From Talpa occidentalis (Eukaryota > Chordata > Mammalia > Eulipotyphla > Talpidae): a stretch of DNA of 64,000 nucleotides. The position numbers were made by a program, and so were the translations under genes. The notes beneath the pieces were generated by a model that saw nothing but the letters and a program-made list of their open reading frames with translations, was not told where the DNA came from and did not search any database. Below, one piece after another: positions 12,317 through 24,180 of the stretch. Within the stretch, counting starts at the first letter, position 1. Each line of letters begins with the position of its first letter. The DNA is taken from contig NW_023601212.1 in NCBI RefSeq assembly GCF_014898055.3, positions 54,920,329 to 54,984,328 of the forward strand, written 5' to 3'.

Positions 12317-12424
12317 GTTGAGAAAAGTCAACCTTTTCTCAACTATCCATCTAGTATCAATACTAGATACTATCTACTACCAATAGATACTATCTATCAA
12401 TACTAGATAGATACTATCTAGTAT
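12317..12424. repeat. Cluster of three inverted repeats
   Basis: Three perfect hairpin-capable units lie in 108 bp: GTTGAGAAAAG/CTTTTCTCAAC with a 5-nt loop (12317-12343), TCTAGTAT/ATACTAGA with a 2-nt loop (12350-12367), and ATACTAGATAG/CTATCTAGTAT with a 3-nt loop (12400-12424). TATC and GATA units fill the spaces between. Confidence 0.9.
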
Positions 12425-13089
12425 CAATATAGACAAATTTAGTTGGAACCAGGTTAGGAAAAGTAGAAAACATTCTAACTTTAAAACACTTATTACATTG
12501 TTCCAAGTAAATGTTCACAATAATCAATTGCATATTAGTTAAGATATACAAACACAAATAACCTGAGAATTTAGCCTTACCTCATTTTATATACAAAATG
12601 TAAAACTCAACAATTATTTTCACATATGCTAAGGTTTACCTAATATAATCCTGGAAATTCAGAAGAAACTATGTAACACTTGGTACCGGTCTGGCATCTG
12701 GAATATTGGAGACAGGATGATGATCGCAAAGAACACAATGTCCCCCGCTGATATGAAAGAAGAGCTAAACTAGAGTTTGCCTAAGGGTACCTCTAGTCTT
12801 AAAGAGAACTGAACACAACAAACAAGATATACTGATAAAAAAAAAAAAAAAAGTCCTATAAACAAGAGCCTTTACTACCCAATATGGGGAACGTATCTCC
12901 CATAAAGATGTCTTATAGTTTGTAAGCCGGGATTACTTTGAGCCCTAAAATATAAAATTTTCACTAGAAAAGTTTCCCTGATACGTAAGTGTTAACACAG
13001 GCAAACTCTGAGAAGGAACATCGGTCCTGAATAAGCAGATTTTTCAGGATATGTGTATATTTGAATTTTTTAAAAGCAGAAGCACTTAC

Positions 13090-13157
13090 CACCTTTTGAG
13101 GGTAAAAACGGAAAAATAATTTTGCAGTTTCCATCCATATTCAATAACTTAGCAGAC
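13090..13157 (-). other. Candidate alternative 5'UTR exon of CEP350
   Basis: On the minus strand a 68-nt segment is bounded by acceptor TTCCTTAACAGCCTCTAG and a consensus donor GTAAGTGC. It lies between exon 1 and exon 2. If spliced to exon 2, an ATG within it opens a 21-codon upstream frame whose stop TGA overlaps the CEP350 ATG as ATGA. This is inference from splice motifs only; there is no transcript evidence here. Confidence 0.3.
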
Positions 13158-14116
13158 CTAGAGGCTGTTAAGGAAACAGACAACTACTTTTTCTTTCATT
13201 GGAAGCCCTTACTGAATACTTCACACAATGTAGTAGCTTCTCCTCTGTCCACAGCACTTTACCATTCCTCTTACCCTTTCCCCCACCCTATTACTATCCA
13301 TCTCTTACACAGGACTGTAGAACTAATGTTCCAGTCCTCTATACCTTTTCGCTGAATGATGGTCCTATTAAGTCTCAGAATCTAATTCTTAAATACAAAC
13401 AAATAATCCCCACAGGTATTCCATATAATATGGAAGACCATTCCATTCTTACGCAAAAAATGTATTTCATGGTAACATGAAAAGAAATAAAATTTTATGT
13501 GTACGAAAGCATTTTATATTTTAAAACACATCCAAAACCAAAGAGAAACTCTTTAATAATTTTACTGTACCAATTTAGACATGAAAATTATGAATGAAAT
13601 GAAGCTTATTAACTTGAAGTCAGTGCTATTACTCATGAACGATTTTTAAATCTAATCTCAAAAAGAAAGCGATGCCACCAAAAAAAAAAAAAAAAAATCA
13701 TCAAAACCTGAAAGAAGCACTCGTATAAAAGAGATCCCACAGAGATTCCTGGCTTCTTTCACCATATAGGAATATAGCAAGAAGATGTCAACTATAAACC
13801 TGGAAGAGGACCTTTATAAGAAAGTGACCACACTGGCACCTTATCTTGGCTTCCCAACTTCCAGAACTGCCAGAGAGCTTGTTTAACTTCTATACAAAGT
13901 TTGCCCAAGATGCCAGAGCCAGAGTTCTCGCTAGAAGAGAAACCCAGAAAGAGGTTGGAGGCACCTCATCAAGGGTGAAAAAAGCTTAATTCTTGCTGGG
14001 ACAAAACACTGTAAAAAATTAATAATAGCCTATCTTCCTTGAAAGTTTGACAATTAGTAGTCTCTAAGGTCAAGTAGTGACACTTTCATTGACTTCTATA
14101 TTATTTGAACCACCTT

Positions 14117-14394
14117 TTTTTTTTAAAAGATATATTTATTTATTTATACAAGCATTGGGTATAGTCAAAAGCGCGGGAGGGCGACAGAATTCACCAGAGC
14201 CAGAGCGGGGAGCAGAGCAGGCAGAAGGACCGAAGTACACTGCTGAGGGGAGCAGCGGGCGGCAGGAGAGGTCTGCACACCATGTGGGACCCTCCTCCGG
14301 TGGCCGGGGAGCAGCCAGGGATCGAACCGGCGCTGCAGAGGCTGCGGGCAGCTTCGCAACCCAGCGCTCAACTGCTGCACCACCAGGGAGGCCC
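14117..14394 (-). mobile_element. tRNA-derived SINE, type A, reverse
   Basis: GC-rich young-type copy in reverse, with the ACCGGAGGAGGGTCCCACAT block. Perfect 12-bp target duplication TTGAACCACCTT at 14105-14116 and 14395-14406. Confidence 0.96.
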
Positions 14395-15141
14395 TTGAAC
14401 CACCTTCTAATGTTGACATATAAAGATCTCATTTCACAAATTGGGAGAAAATTTTTAAAAGTCACCGAAAGCCAAACTTATGAAAGATAAATCAGATTTT
14501 TGTTTGCAAAAAAATTCTATTTATAAAAAGATCTCCTTTACATCATTATTTCACTAGAGCATTTGAAAAAGTATCATACAAAAATGCAGTATCTACACAG
14601 ATTTCAGCAGTGCATCCCTATAGAAGTGTAGTTCAACTTCATTTATAACTAATCAAAGGGCAAAGTGTGTTAAAAATGGAAGTTATGAGTCACTTACCTT
14701 CATGTTTTTCAAATATGTAGTAATGACCCATTAGATTGAAAAAAAACAAACAACCACCAATTTGGTGGGCTGGAGCTACAATTTTTAATGAACCCAAATA
14801 GACATGAACTGAAAATATCAGGATGTATTGAGTGAAAATAGTAAGGTAATTTTTAAGTGAAACTTCCATTCCACTTTATAGATACATATATATGTAAATC
14901 ATATATCCCCATGAGAAATTTTTCTTACTATGGGTCTCAGAGATTTTTTTCATGATGCCCCTAAACCAAAAAATACTTAACAGTTCCATTTATTAGGTAG
15001 TTAGGTTCATACAACCTAGTAAGAATTTATGTCCTAACAACTTAAAAATACATATAAATTGATAGAAATATTACTAAATAACCACAATTACTTATTAATG
15101 GCATATGTGCACCTAATGGATATAGGTATTAAACAGATTTT

Positions 15142-15405
15142 TTTTTAAGATTTATTTATTTATGCATACAAGAGCTGGGGCACAGGCCAGAGGTGTGGGG
15201 GGGTGAGAGGATTCACCAGAGAGAGTGGAACAGAACAGGCAGACTGATGGAAGTACACTGCTGAGGGGAGCAGTGGGCGAGCCAGGAGAGGTCTGCTGCG
15301 CCATGTGGGCTGCTCCCTGGCCGACTGGCAATCGAACTCGTGCTGCAATGGCTGTGGACAGCTCCACAGGTTGTGTCTTAACCCCTTGTGCCACCAGGGA
15401 GGTCC
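15142..15405 (-). mobile_element. tRNA-derived SINE, type B, reverse
   Basis: Reverse copy from 'aagatttatttatttatgc' to the head 'gtgccaccagggaggtccc'. An imperfect target duplication of TATTAAACAGA and TATTACACAGC type flanks it. Confidence 0.93.
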
Positions 15406-15979
15406 CTATTACACAGCTTTTTAAACCTCGAAGAAGCACTTTGGACACCACCACTGACATTGTTTCACATTAATTTTGGAACAGCACTTGCTTATCACAT
15501 TAATCCCCCAAAATCTAGCTTTATGAAGATATACTATCACCAAAAAGAATGTAACACAATCTCAGACACACCACCTTCACCTAATAGTTTCAGCAGTGTC
15601 CCCACAAATGTCAAATATCTCACAGATGTCAAATATTACTGTGTTTCCCTCAAAAATTTAAAAATATCCCACAGTGGCCATGTGAGTTCACTATGGTGCT
15701 CCAAGGCATCTCAGGACAATTTGGAAACCCTGAGCTTACGGAACCAGTACTGATCAAGTTTGTGTGCTTACTTTGAGACTTAAGGTCACAAAGCTAGGAG
15801 AAAAATAATTTATTGAGAGTTTTCATAAATTTTAACCTAACAACAAATGTTCTGAAATAGAATCTAATCAAGTGATACCCCGTTGATGAAATCTATAGAT
15901 GTCTGATAAACTATATTCAAAAATACATTCAAATGACTGTGCACTAGATGAAAATTTCTCATTAAAAATTTTTAGAAAG

Positions 15980-16240
15980 AAGGGCCTCCTTGGTGGCACA
16001 AGGGTTAAGACGCAATCTATGAAGGTATCCGCAGCCCCTGCAGCACAAGTTTGATCTCTGGTCAGGGAGCTACCCACATGGTGCAGCAGAACTCTCCTGA
16101 CTCGCCCACTGCTCCCTCAGCAGTGTACTTTGGTCAGTCTGCCTGTTCTGTTCCCCACTCAGTCTCTTGTGAATCCTCTCACCCCCCACACCTCTGGCCT
16201 GTACCCCAGCTCTTATATGCATAAATAAATCTTTAAAAAA
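15980..16240 (+). mobile_element. tRNA-derived SINE, type B
   Basis: Head 'gggcctccttggtggcacaa', shared body, and tail ATAAATAAATCTTTAAA. Target duplication AAATTTTTAGAAAG at 15966-15979 and 16241-16254. Confidence 0.95.
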
Positions 16241-16569
16241 AAATTTTTAGAAAGCTTCAAAAATTATAAAAGTGGGATTTACAATAGACAATACAGAAGT
16301 TTTTTTTTTTTTAAAAAAAAGGAAAGTCAATCATTCCTCTGGAGATAACAGAGTTAATAGTTTAATGTCAATCCTTAGAGATCCTTTCCTATATGGAAAC
16401 AAAATCTAACTACTTTACCTAAGTTTTTACAGAACTGAATCTTATTCTAGAGTTAATACAACTCATTTTTTTTCATGAATATCGCTATCATTCTTGTTAG
16501 ACAATATTACATCATTAACTTGGCTCTGAGTAACGTTCTTCCAAGTCAGTATACAATAACTGCAAATAC

Positions 16570-16740
16570 TCATGTGGTCCTCACTGTACTTACTTAGTGT
16601 TTAAATATTCACTCTTTTAACAGCAGTCCTATAAGGTTAAGAACTATGTATCTACTTTATAGATGAGTTAAAGTAACTTACTCATGGTCATAGCTAATAA
16701 ATGATACAGATAGGATTTGAACCCAGAAAGTTGTTGCATG
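16570..16740 (+). mobile_element. MIR fragment
   Basis: Shows the MIR core order: a TTTATAGATGAG motif, 'aagtaacttactcatggtca' and 'taggatttgaacccag'. Confidence 0.75.
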
Positions 16741-17127
16741 GTTCCTGTGCTCAAGGATATGCTCAGCTGCTTCTCATGAAGTAAACAGATACCTCTCAAC
16801 CCATATAAGTGCATAAAATCTCATGGCATAAATGCACTGTAATTTAAACTATACCCCTACCAGTGGACATTAAAGAGTTTTTATCTGTCAATGATATTGA
16901 CATGTATTTGTAATAATGCTAAAAGGATCCTCCTTATAGATTTGCTCTTGTGCTAAAATTTGGTAAGTTCCTAAAAATGACTCTATCACAGAATATGTGC
17001 ACTTTTAATTTTAACAGGCAATGCCAAATTTCCTTCAAGAACTTGTTCCAGTTGTACCAATTTATAGTCTCAATGACAGAAGTGAGAGATGAGATTCATT
17101 TATAAATTAACAAATGTCCTTGGTTCA

Positions 17128-17196
17128 TGAAAAGCAAGGCCTGTTTTGAGGTTTTAATTAACACTGATGTAGAATAGATTGTCAGGTTGTTCACAA
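17128..17196 (+). repeat. 69-bp dispersed duplication, copy 1
   Basis: Identical by eye to 18806-18874. Begins TGAAAAGCAAGGCCTG and ends GGTTGTTCACAA. The flanks of the two copies are unrelated and no poly(A) is attached. Confidence 0.95.
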
Positions 17197-17699
17197 TTGC
17201 CCTCTGATTTGATAATTATCTGATACATTAAACAAATGTAGTCCAGGCAGCTGAATAGTGGATTCTTCAGTTATGAAACCAACTATACGTGAGATATTTT
17301 CCCTGTATGATATTCTGTTTATGTGTATATAAAACATGGGAATTGGACAAACTGGTCTTTAAGATTTAAAACTCCTGATGCTGTAATTAAGAAGTGACTT
17401 AACGTTATTACAAGTCTGTAATTATAGTACTAGAATAACAGGTCAGGGTCTTAAAGCTTCTATATTCTTTAAATCACAATAGCTATTGCCAGAACACCTA
17501 GGCAAATCATTAAATAGCCAATAAAATTTTCAGGATCCACCTGTGGCTTAGTCTCAGTGGCATTTTATTCCCAGGTTGTCATTCCCTTGCTACCTAGCAA
17601 ACTTGAACATATACCTCTGGAGTATATTCCTAAGAGCTGAGATGTGCCTCGGAACCATGAACTAGAGTCTTGTTTATTAAGTATTATGCCAAGACCATT

Positions 17700-17880
17700 T
17701 TTTACTCAATTTATTCAACCAATATTTATTGACTATTTTACTATGCACTAGTGACTGGTGTAAAATTATTAGAAGATTTCTGCCATCATGGAACTTATAG
17801 ACTAGATGAGAAAGGCAAGTAAAAACCAAAAATAACTACCGGTCAATGTAAGTTATACCTGTGTTAAAGTATTTTAAAAA
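17700..17880 (-). mobile_element. Ancient L2-like fragment
   Basis: Contains 'caatatttattgactatttt' and 'tgccatcatggaacttatag', a common old mammalian repeat text. Family assignment is uncertain. Confidence 0.45.
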
Positions 17881-18805
17881 GTGAAGAAAAAAAAATTATG
17901 CAACCTTTTGACTATTCATTATTTCTTCTTTACTACTTGTAACTAGAAATTAGTTGACATGGGAAAAGGTCAATAAAGGAAATTATTTCACAACTTGACC
18001 CACACTGCAAAAATAGCAATAACAAGTGTAAATAAATAATAAAATCACCAAGATGCTACTACTTTTTAATTATGCTACTGAGTATATGGCTTGCCCATCT
18101 TTGTTTTGTATAACCACAATATAAATGATTTGAAGACTCAATTATGGCAGAACTATGAGTATTCAAACAAAATGAGAGACTACAAACTATGATTTCTTTG
18201 AAACACTGTTAAAACAAAAAGCATGTAAAAAAGTAAAGCAATCTATTATAATAATTCATAACTTGTTTACAATTAACAAAATTCTATGAAAACACTTTTT
18301 AAAGAACTAAAAATCATTAGTATAAGGAGCGAGTGGCATGTCAAAAGAAACAAAATTAGTTTTTTTAGATTTAAAATACCAAATGCCAAAAGGATCTATA
18401 CTAATAGTGAATTTAAAGTAAAATTAATTTTAGGATGTTAATTAGACTAATGGTGATCATTTTGTAGTATACACAAATATTGAATTATTATGAAATAAAA
18501 TGTTATGTGTCAATTATACTACCTGAATAAAAAAGAAAATAAATTCTAGATCATCTGCAGAAATAAGAGAAGCAGACACAAAAATAAATGAATTTCCTTT
18601 GTGTATCAATTTCCACAACTGCAAAATAAGGATGATATTTGCCAATCCCACAAAATTAATATAAAGACTAAATAAAATAATGCTATGTGGAAGAACACCA
18701 AAAAATGCTGCAAGTTATTTTAGACAGCAGCTTTTATTTTCCCACTATAACTTACAGCAACTTAACAAACAACAAAATTGGTTAGATAGGGCCTTCAAAT
18801 CCTTC

Positions 18806-18874
18806 TGAAAAGCAAGGCCTGTTTTGAGGTTTTAATTAACACTGATGTAGAATAGATTGTCAGGTTGTTCACAA
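18806..18874 (+). repeat. 69-bp dispersed duplication, copy 2
   Basis: Second copy of the 17128-17196 segment, about 1.7 kb away in the same orientation. It is followed at once by a short tandem duplication (18881-18920). Confidence 0.95.
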
Positions 18875-18880
18875 CCTGTC

Positions 18881-18920
18881 TTTGATACATAAATATTTAT
18901 GTCTTTGATACATAAATATT
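18881..18920 (+). repeat. Short tandem duplication
   Basis: TCTTTGATACATAAATATT occurs twice in a row with TATG between the copies. It lies directly beside copy 2 of the 69-bp duplication. Confidence 0.9.
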
Positions 18921-20383
18921 ATAAAAATGGGCAAGCCTGGCAATCAGAAGTATGAGAAAACATTAAAAACTGCTTAATTCATAAATTGATTGCCCACAGA
19001 AGGTTGGTTGTTAAAGTATTAAAACTCTTACATAACACTACAAACCAATATACCTAAGAGAATCAGAAAATTCGTACATATGTGCATGAAAATGTTTACA
19101 TCACAAATACAAAGTCCTGTTACTACCTATGAAAAGACGAGATACACATGTAATTACTCACACATACAATGTATTCTAGCTTGAAGTTTATTTTCTGATT
19201 AAAGTATGCAACTGCTGAGGGTTCAATGGTTCAGATTTATTTTATTACACGGAATGGAGTTCGTCAATTTAACACACTAAATTAATTATTACATAGCCTT
19301 GGGTTTACAGCAACTTCTCCCACAGGGTCTAACAACCAATCCCCAAGTCAAAATCTCAAGGCATCACATTGCCATGTTTAAAAACAGTATTTTAAATTAA
19401 GGCTTTTTAAAAACGAATAGCAGTTTCCAACACTTTATCATGGCTTCTACAAATCTTTTCAGGTTGTTACTAACACAGTCTTTCCTTTAAAGCCTTTAAA
19501 ATACAGGGCAGAAGGGAGTACGGTTAACATGGCAACATAACCATTAACGACTCTCCCAAATTGAAAGCAAGGATCACCATCAAAACAAAACAATCAGGTG
19601 GCGTACGTGGATACTGATCACTATTCCTGACCACCTTTTTTTTTCTCTGCCGACATAAAGGATTTCCTATCACAAACTATTAAAATCTACACTGAGGTGC
19701 AACTCCCTATCTGAAAACCAAAAATCCAGCCAAATCCCAACCCACAGTTGTGACATTAGCTAAATACTATTTAGCACGTTGAGCCACAATTTTTAAAAAA
19801 GGGGGCGGGGAGAAATACTGACAACTTTCAAAGCGTAAATCTTTTTAAATCTCCCCCCTAAATCATCTGTGAATAAATCGGCAGACTACCTTCAGCAGCT
19901 GCTAGACGGGAGCAGAAGATCAAAGTTTTCCCTATAGTTGGGAAATGTTTCTACCTACCCACAAGGAACAGAAACTAGTCATCCTTACCACTGGAAGCAG
20001 TTCTCCGGAATTTCCCCCCAATATGCCAGTTCTCCAAATGAAGAAGGGATACTTCTCCGGAGACCACAGACAGGCCAGAGGTAGCTCACATCTTTTGCAG
20101 AGGAGAGGAGGGGCGGGGAAGAGGGGAGGAGGCACTGCCAGGTAAGGAAGGAAATCCCGTCTTCTGCAAACACCGGTGGGACCCGCAATCCAGGTCTCAG
20201 GAGGCCCTCCCCGCAAAGCTTCAGGACCCAGGGAGGGTCCCCGCGGGGGGCGGCAGGAAGGGTCGGGGCTCCCCGCGCCCCGCCCCGCCTCTCTCGCCGC
20301 CACCGGGGACCCGGGACCGCGGACAGAGGCAGCGAAGGCTCAGCGAACGTCCACGGTCCCAAGCAGGTCCTCCCGCGGCTCAC

Positions 20384-20850
20384 CTGAGAGTGTCGCCTCC
20401 GCCCTCGGCGCCCACGGTGCATCCCGCGGGGCCTGGCGGAGGGTGCAGTGACGCCGCCCCGACCGGCCCCAGGGCTGCCCGGCCTGGCCTCCCCGCTCCG
20501 GGGACGCACCGGGTGCCCGCTCCGCACCGGCTCCCGGGACCCGCCGGTCTGCAGAGAAGGAAGAAGAGGCGGAGAGGCTGCCTCCCCTCCCCCACAGCGA
20601 GCCGCCGCCGGAGCTGCGGCTCTCTGCAGTTCCCTCTGGCGCAGGTGTGGCCCCGCTCCCCTGCCCGGGAGTCACTTCGGCAGCGGCGGCCCAGTCGCCA
20701 TTACAGCCCAACAACTGACACGGAGGAGGAGCGGCGCCAGCGGCAGTGGCTGTGGCGGCGCCGGCGCCGGCGCGAGGCAGGGCGGGAGCAAGTCGGCCCC
20801 TAAGCAAACATCGCGAGAGCTGTGCCGAGATCTTGCCACTGGAATGCAAC
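20384..20850 (-). other. CEP350: CEP350 non-coding exon 1 (start approximate)
   Basis: The 3' end is set by the consensus donor CTCAG|GTGAGC with the exon ending at 20384. The 5' end is not visible from sequence; 20850 is a guess based on the island and the YY1-like sites. No CEP350 coding frame is seen here, so the exon is taken as 5'UTR joined to exon 2 at 6532. Confidence 0.6.
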
Positions 20851-20861
20851 CTTCGGAGGAT

Positions 20862-20942
20862 GCCATGTTGAGTGTGGCCGAAAGTTGTGGGCTACATAAA
20901 ACGAAGCGCCTCAAGAGCGCCATGTTTGGTGTGGCGAAGTTT
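20862..20942 (-). promoter_or_regulatory. Imperfect 25-bp direct repeat with YY1-like sites
   Basis: GCCATGTTGAGTGTGGCCGA (20862) and GCCATGTTTGGTGTGGCGAA (20919) are spaced 57 bp apart. On the minus strand they read AACATGGC and AAACATGGCG, close to the YY1 core AANATGGCG. A third ATGGCG occurs near 20697-20702. They lie where the CEP350 start would be expected. Confidence 0.5.
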
Positions 20943-21399
20943 GAGCCTGCTAAGATTCGGGAGGAGCCAAAGCAGATCCGCAGCAGAAACCCCCCAGCCC
21001 CCCACCCGCGTCCCTCTGACGCTAATTGGGCCTTCTGACTGCGCATTTCACCCCTGGCGGAGAAAACTAGCTGGGGGTTTGACGCGGATGAGCTGGATGT
21101 CTGGAAATTGTAGCTTCCCCGACTTTACGATGTTTCACCAATCGTCGTGCAAATAAATCTTTACCCTAGTCAGTTTCCGAGTAACTGCAGCTCTGCGGCT
21201 ACTGCAGTTACCCACTGCTGTCACCGTGGCCGATTTTTTCACGAGGCTTACATTACAATGTTCAGCATGCATTCTGTCTGACAGGCTTAAGATTCCACAG
21301 CAATTAAAGCAGGAGTTTTCCCCCATGAGGTGTTAGCATTAATACAACTATGAAAAAAAAATACAACCATGCTTTGAGAGATATTGTGATCACCTTATC

Positions 21400-21690
21400 T
21401 TCTAATATCTCTATCCTCTTTCACCAGTCTCCGCATGGTTCGTTCTATCATCTTCAAGATAGCCAAATGACATCTCTTCAGCAAATAATGCCACCTTCAG
21501 CTAAGTGTTTACTCCAACAAGCTCTTCACCATCACTTTCCTTCACCTTCCGAACTCCAAGAACTATTTACCCAGAGACTGTTTTTCACCTTAAAGTACCT
21601 TCCGGACTCATTATCCCCCTTACCCCAACAGGGCCTTCCTAGCACAGTAACTGGCACATTGTAGGTGCTCAATAAATGATGTTGAGTAGA
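21400..21690 (+). mobile_element. L2 3' end
   Basis: Ends with 'agtaactggcacattgtagg' then TGCTCAATAAATGATGTTGA, the typical L2 3' terminus. Confidence 0.65.
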
Positions 21691-21939
21691 GCATACCAAT
21701 AAAAAGCAGGAGGCAGTAACTGCCCCTCCTCGCCCAAATAGAACCGATAGCCATGGCTGAACAGGATATAAAGTGTATGTACAAGGATCCTGTACATACC
21801 TAAAATATGTAGTGTGCCTCCAGGAAGCTGTGCTGAGGGAAGAACAGGAAATGTGGGATCCTTATGATGCAAACAGTAGCAAGAAAAATAGAACAAAAAG
21901 GACTTAAGTTTTCTTAAAGCTGTGGAATAGATGATTTTC

Positions 21940-22110
21940 ATTTGTTATCTTATTGAATGTGAACAACCACCTTATTAAAAAGTATTATACCCACTTTTTT
22001 AAAAAGAGGAAATGGGTTCCGAGAAACTAATTTGCCCAATAGTATATGCTCAGTAAGAGGCAGATAGATTTAATATCTTCCTTACCACAAAACCTATTTA
22101 TACTTTCCAC
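21940..22110 (+). mobile_element. MIR fragment
   Basis: Contains the diverged MIR series 'aagaggaaatgggttccgag' and 'aactaatttgcccaatagta'. Confidence 0.6.
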
Positions 22111-23089
22111 CCCCATGCTACCTCCTGGCAACAGAAAACACCAAAAGTTCCTGTCACCGTGTGGGCAGCTGTGTCACCCTCATATCAGCTTGTGCTTTAT
22201 GCAGATCTCTGCCCTCTCTCTCACTTCCCAGATATTGCAAATACATCAACCTCTCTCCTTTTCAACATCCCATAACTCTTATTGTTAGCACCTTACAGAT
22301 AGTCTCTTGAGTATATTGTTTAGTACTTTTTGCTTCTGTTTAGTGAAAATAATTAGAAGTTTCATGAAGAAAGCTTTGTGACCTTTCCAGTATTTCCTAA
22401 AGTGCTGGGGACACAGTGGGTGTTCAATACACTTCTTCCCCCCAGCCTCCCCCACTTGTTAGTAGACACCAAGATGGGTTTTCCTGCACTTAATATTCTT
22501 CGTAGATTACCATGCCTTTGACTTTCAACTCTCTTTGGATACTGCAACTTGACCTCAAACTTCAGACTACATATCCAATTATCTATTACCCATCTCCACA
22601 CAGATGCAGCAGTCCCCAGAATTTTTTTTATGAGAAATACTGATAACACATTAAGTTTATCATTTTCCGTCTCCTCAACTTCACAAAGCCAGTTCCTCCT
22701 CCTGCCCTGTATTTCTGTTGATGGCCACGGCAGAACATTATTCTGAGACTTGAGAGGCTCAAAAGTTTAGAAATATTATATATACTTCTCTGTGGTTTGC
22801 TCTTATTTCATCGGTTATTAGTCTGTGTGTACTTTTGACTCATATTTGTTATATTTACTCTCCTTCCATCCATTGCATTTCAGCCCTTCTAATTCAGGCT
22901 CCCGTTTTTACTGCCCAAATAATTGCAGTAGTCTTCCCAGAATTCAGCTTGAGTTTTGTCCCTGCTCAGCTTCTGCCTGCCAAGGTCAGTAAAAATTCCT
23001 CACCTCAGTCATCAAGCTCTTTCTTAATATGGCACCTGTCATATTTCTATTTCCCTAAAGTAAAATAGCATAACAAATTTCAAGGGCAA

Positions 23090-23640
23090 GCTTGTAGTAT
23101 CAGGAAGACTCTAATTCAAATCTTGACTCCATCACTTACTTGTTCCATGACCCCTCAAAACCTTCCATTTTATTGTCTATCTATAAAGGCTGATATCTGT
23201 CTTATGGGGTTGTCTTAAAGAGTAGAAATAACATCTGTCAAGGGCCTCCCCGGTGGCGCAGCGGTTGAGCGCTGGGTTGCGAAACTGCGCACGGCCTCTG
23301 CGGCGCCAGTTCGATCCCCGGCTGCTCCCCGGCCACCGGAGGAGGGTCCCACATGGCGTGCAGACCTCTCCTGCCGCCCGCTGCTCCCCTCAGCAGTGTA
23401 CTTCGGTCCTTCTGCCTGTTCTGCTCCCCGCTCTGGCTCTGGTGAATTCTCTCACCCTCCCGCGCTTCTGACTGTACCCAGTGCATGTATAAACAAAACA
23501 AACAAACAAACCAGCAAACAAATAAAGCATGCCTCTAAAAAAAAAAAAAAAAAGATATTTTAGAAATAACATCTGTCAAGAACCTGGCACATAAAATAAA
23601 TAAATAGTTATTATTACTTCCCTAATTGGATGTTACTTTT
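23090..23640 (+). mobile_element. MIR interrupted by a SINE
   Basis: MIR text 'gactccatcacttacttgtt' and 'gctgatatctgtcttatggg' reaches 23242. It resumes after the SINE with 'aacctggcacataaaataaa'. The SINE at 23243-23560 sits inside it. Confidence 0.65.
23243..23560 (+). mobile_element. tRNA-derived SINE, type A young subfamily
   Basis: Head GGGCCTCCCCGGTGGCGCAG, A-box-like and B-box GGTTCGATCCC intact in the neighbouring copies (here AGTTCGATCCC). The tail has AAGCATGCCTCTAAAA instead of TCTTT. A perfect 20-bp target duplication starting TAGAAATAACATC lies at 23223-23242 and 23561-23580, indicating recent insertion. Confidence 0.97.
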
Positions 23641-23964
23641 GAGTCAAACTGGATCTTAGCGTATTCATTCCTACTTCTATAACTTTGTTCCCTAACATGG
23701 ATCACTTATCATCCTGGTTCACAATGCCTACTACATTTTTAAAATAAAAGCTTAAAAGCTATGCCTCCTACAGGTAAAACCCCATGACTTCTCATACTTT
23801 GCAAGTGCTCTTCCACCCCTGAACTCCATGATGCTCTGTCCTTCCACCTGGGCTTTATCTACAATCAGTAGTTGTGCATTTTTCTTATACACATCATTGT
23901 TACTGTAAAGCCTTTTGTCTAGACTGTAAAGCCATTTGTCTCCTTCATAATGAATGCCTCCTGC

Positions 23965-24180
23965 ATAATGAGAAACCATCTCACACCTACAAGACTGACA
24001 AAAATTAAAAGATCTGATAATACCTGTTGGTAAGATGTGAAGCGATGGGAATTTTTATTCATTGGTACAATTTAGAAGAACAGTTTGGAAATATGCAGTG
24101 AAGTTGAAGATGTATGACCCAACAATTTCACTCTCAAAGTGGACCCCATTTCTTATACTCTTTATTAATGGACCACATTA
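23965..24180 (+). mobile_element. Old L1 ORF2 3' fragment
   Basis: Text 'gagaaaccatctcacaccta' and 'tgacccaacaatttcactct' matches the 3' end of old L1 ORF2. Confidence 0.6.

Larger units (their letters stand above)
6533..20383 (-). other. CEP350: CEP350 intron 1
   Basis: About 13.9 kb between the CpG-island donor at 20384 and the acceptor at 6533. It contains seven SINEs, fragments of L1, L2 and MIR, a large TAGA array, a hairpin cluster and a 69-bp dispersed duplication, all listed separately. One additional 5'UTR exon candidate is at 13090-13157. Confidence 0.75.
20100..21060 (-). promoter_or_regulatory. CpG island promoter of CEP350
   Basis: The only CpG-dense, GC-rich block in the window, with GC boxes such as CCCCGCCCCGCC near 20279 and several YY1-like ATGGCG motifs near 20700-20940. 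It sits upstream of CEP350 exon 2 and contains the strong donor of exon 1, so it is read as the TATA-less CEP350 promoter. Divergent transcription towards the plus strand is possible but no plus-strand gene is supported. Confidence 0.88.

Noticed and set aside
14136..14465. Repeated open frames in many places with similar proteins (for example GGAAVERWVAKLPAASAAPV)
   Set aside because: They are the same SINE translated again and again; the shared protein is an artefact of shared repeat sequence.
20448..21038. 196-residue plus-strand open frame over the CpG island, and several others on both strands
   Set aside because: GC-rich DNA has few stops. The translations are Arg/Pro/Gly-rich and overlap the promoter and non-coding exon 1 of CEP350; no family is recognised.
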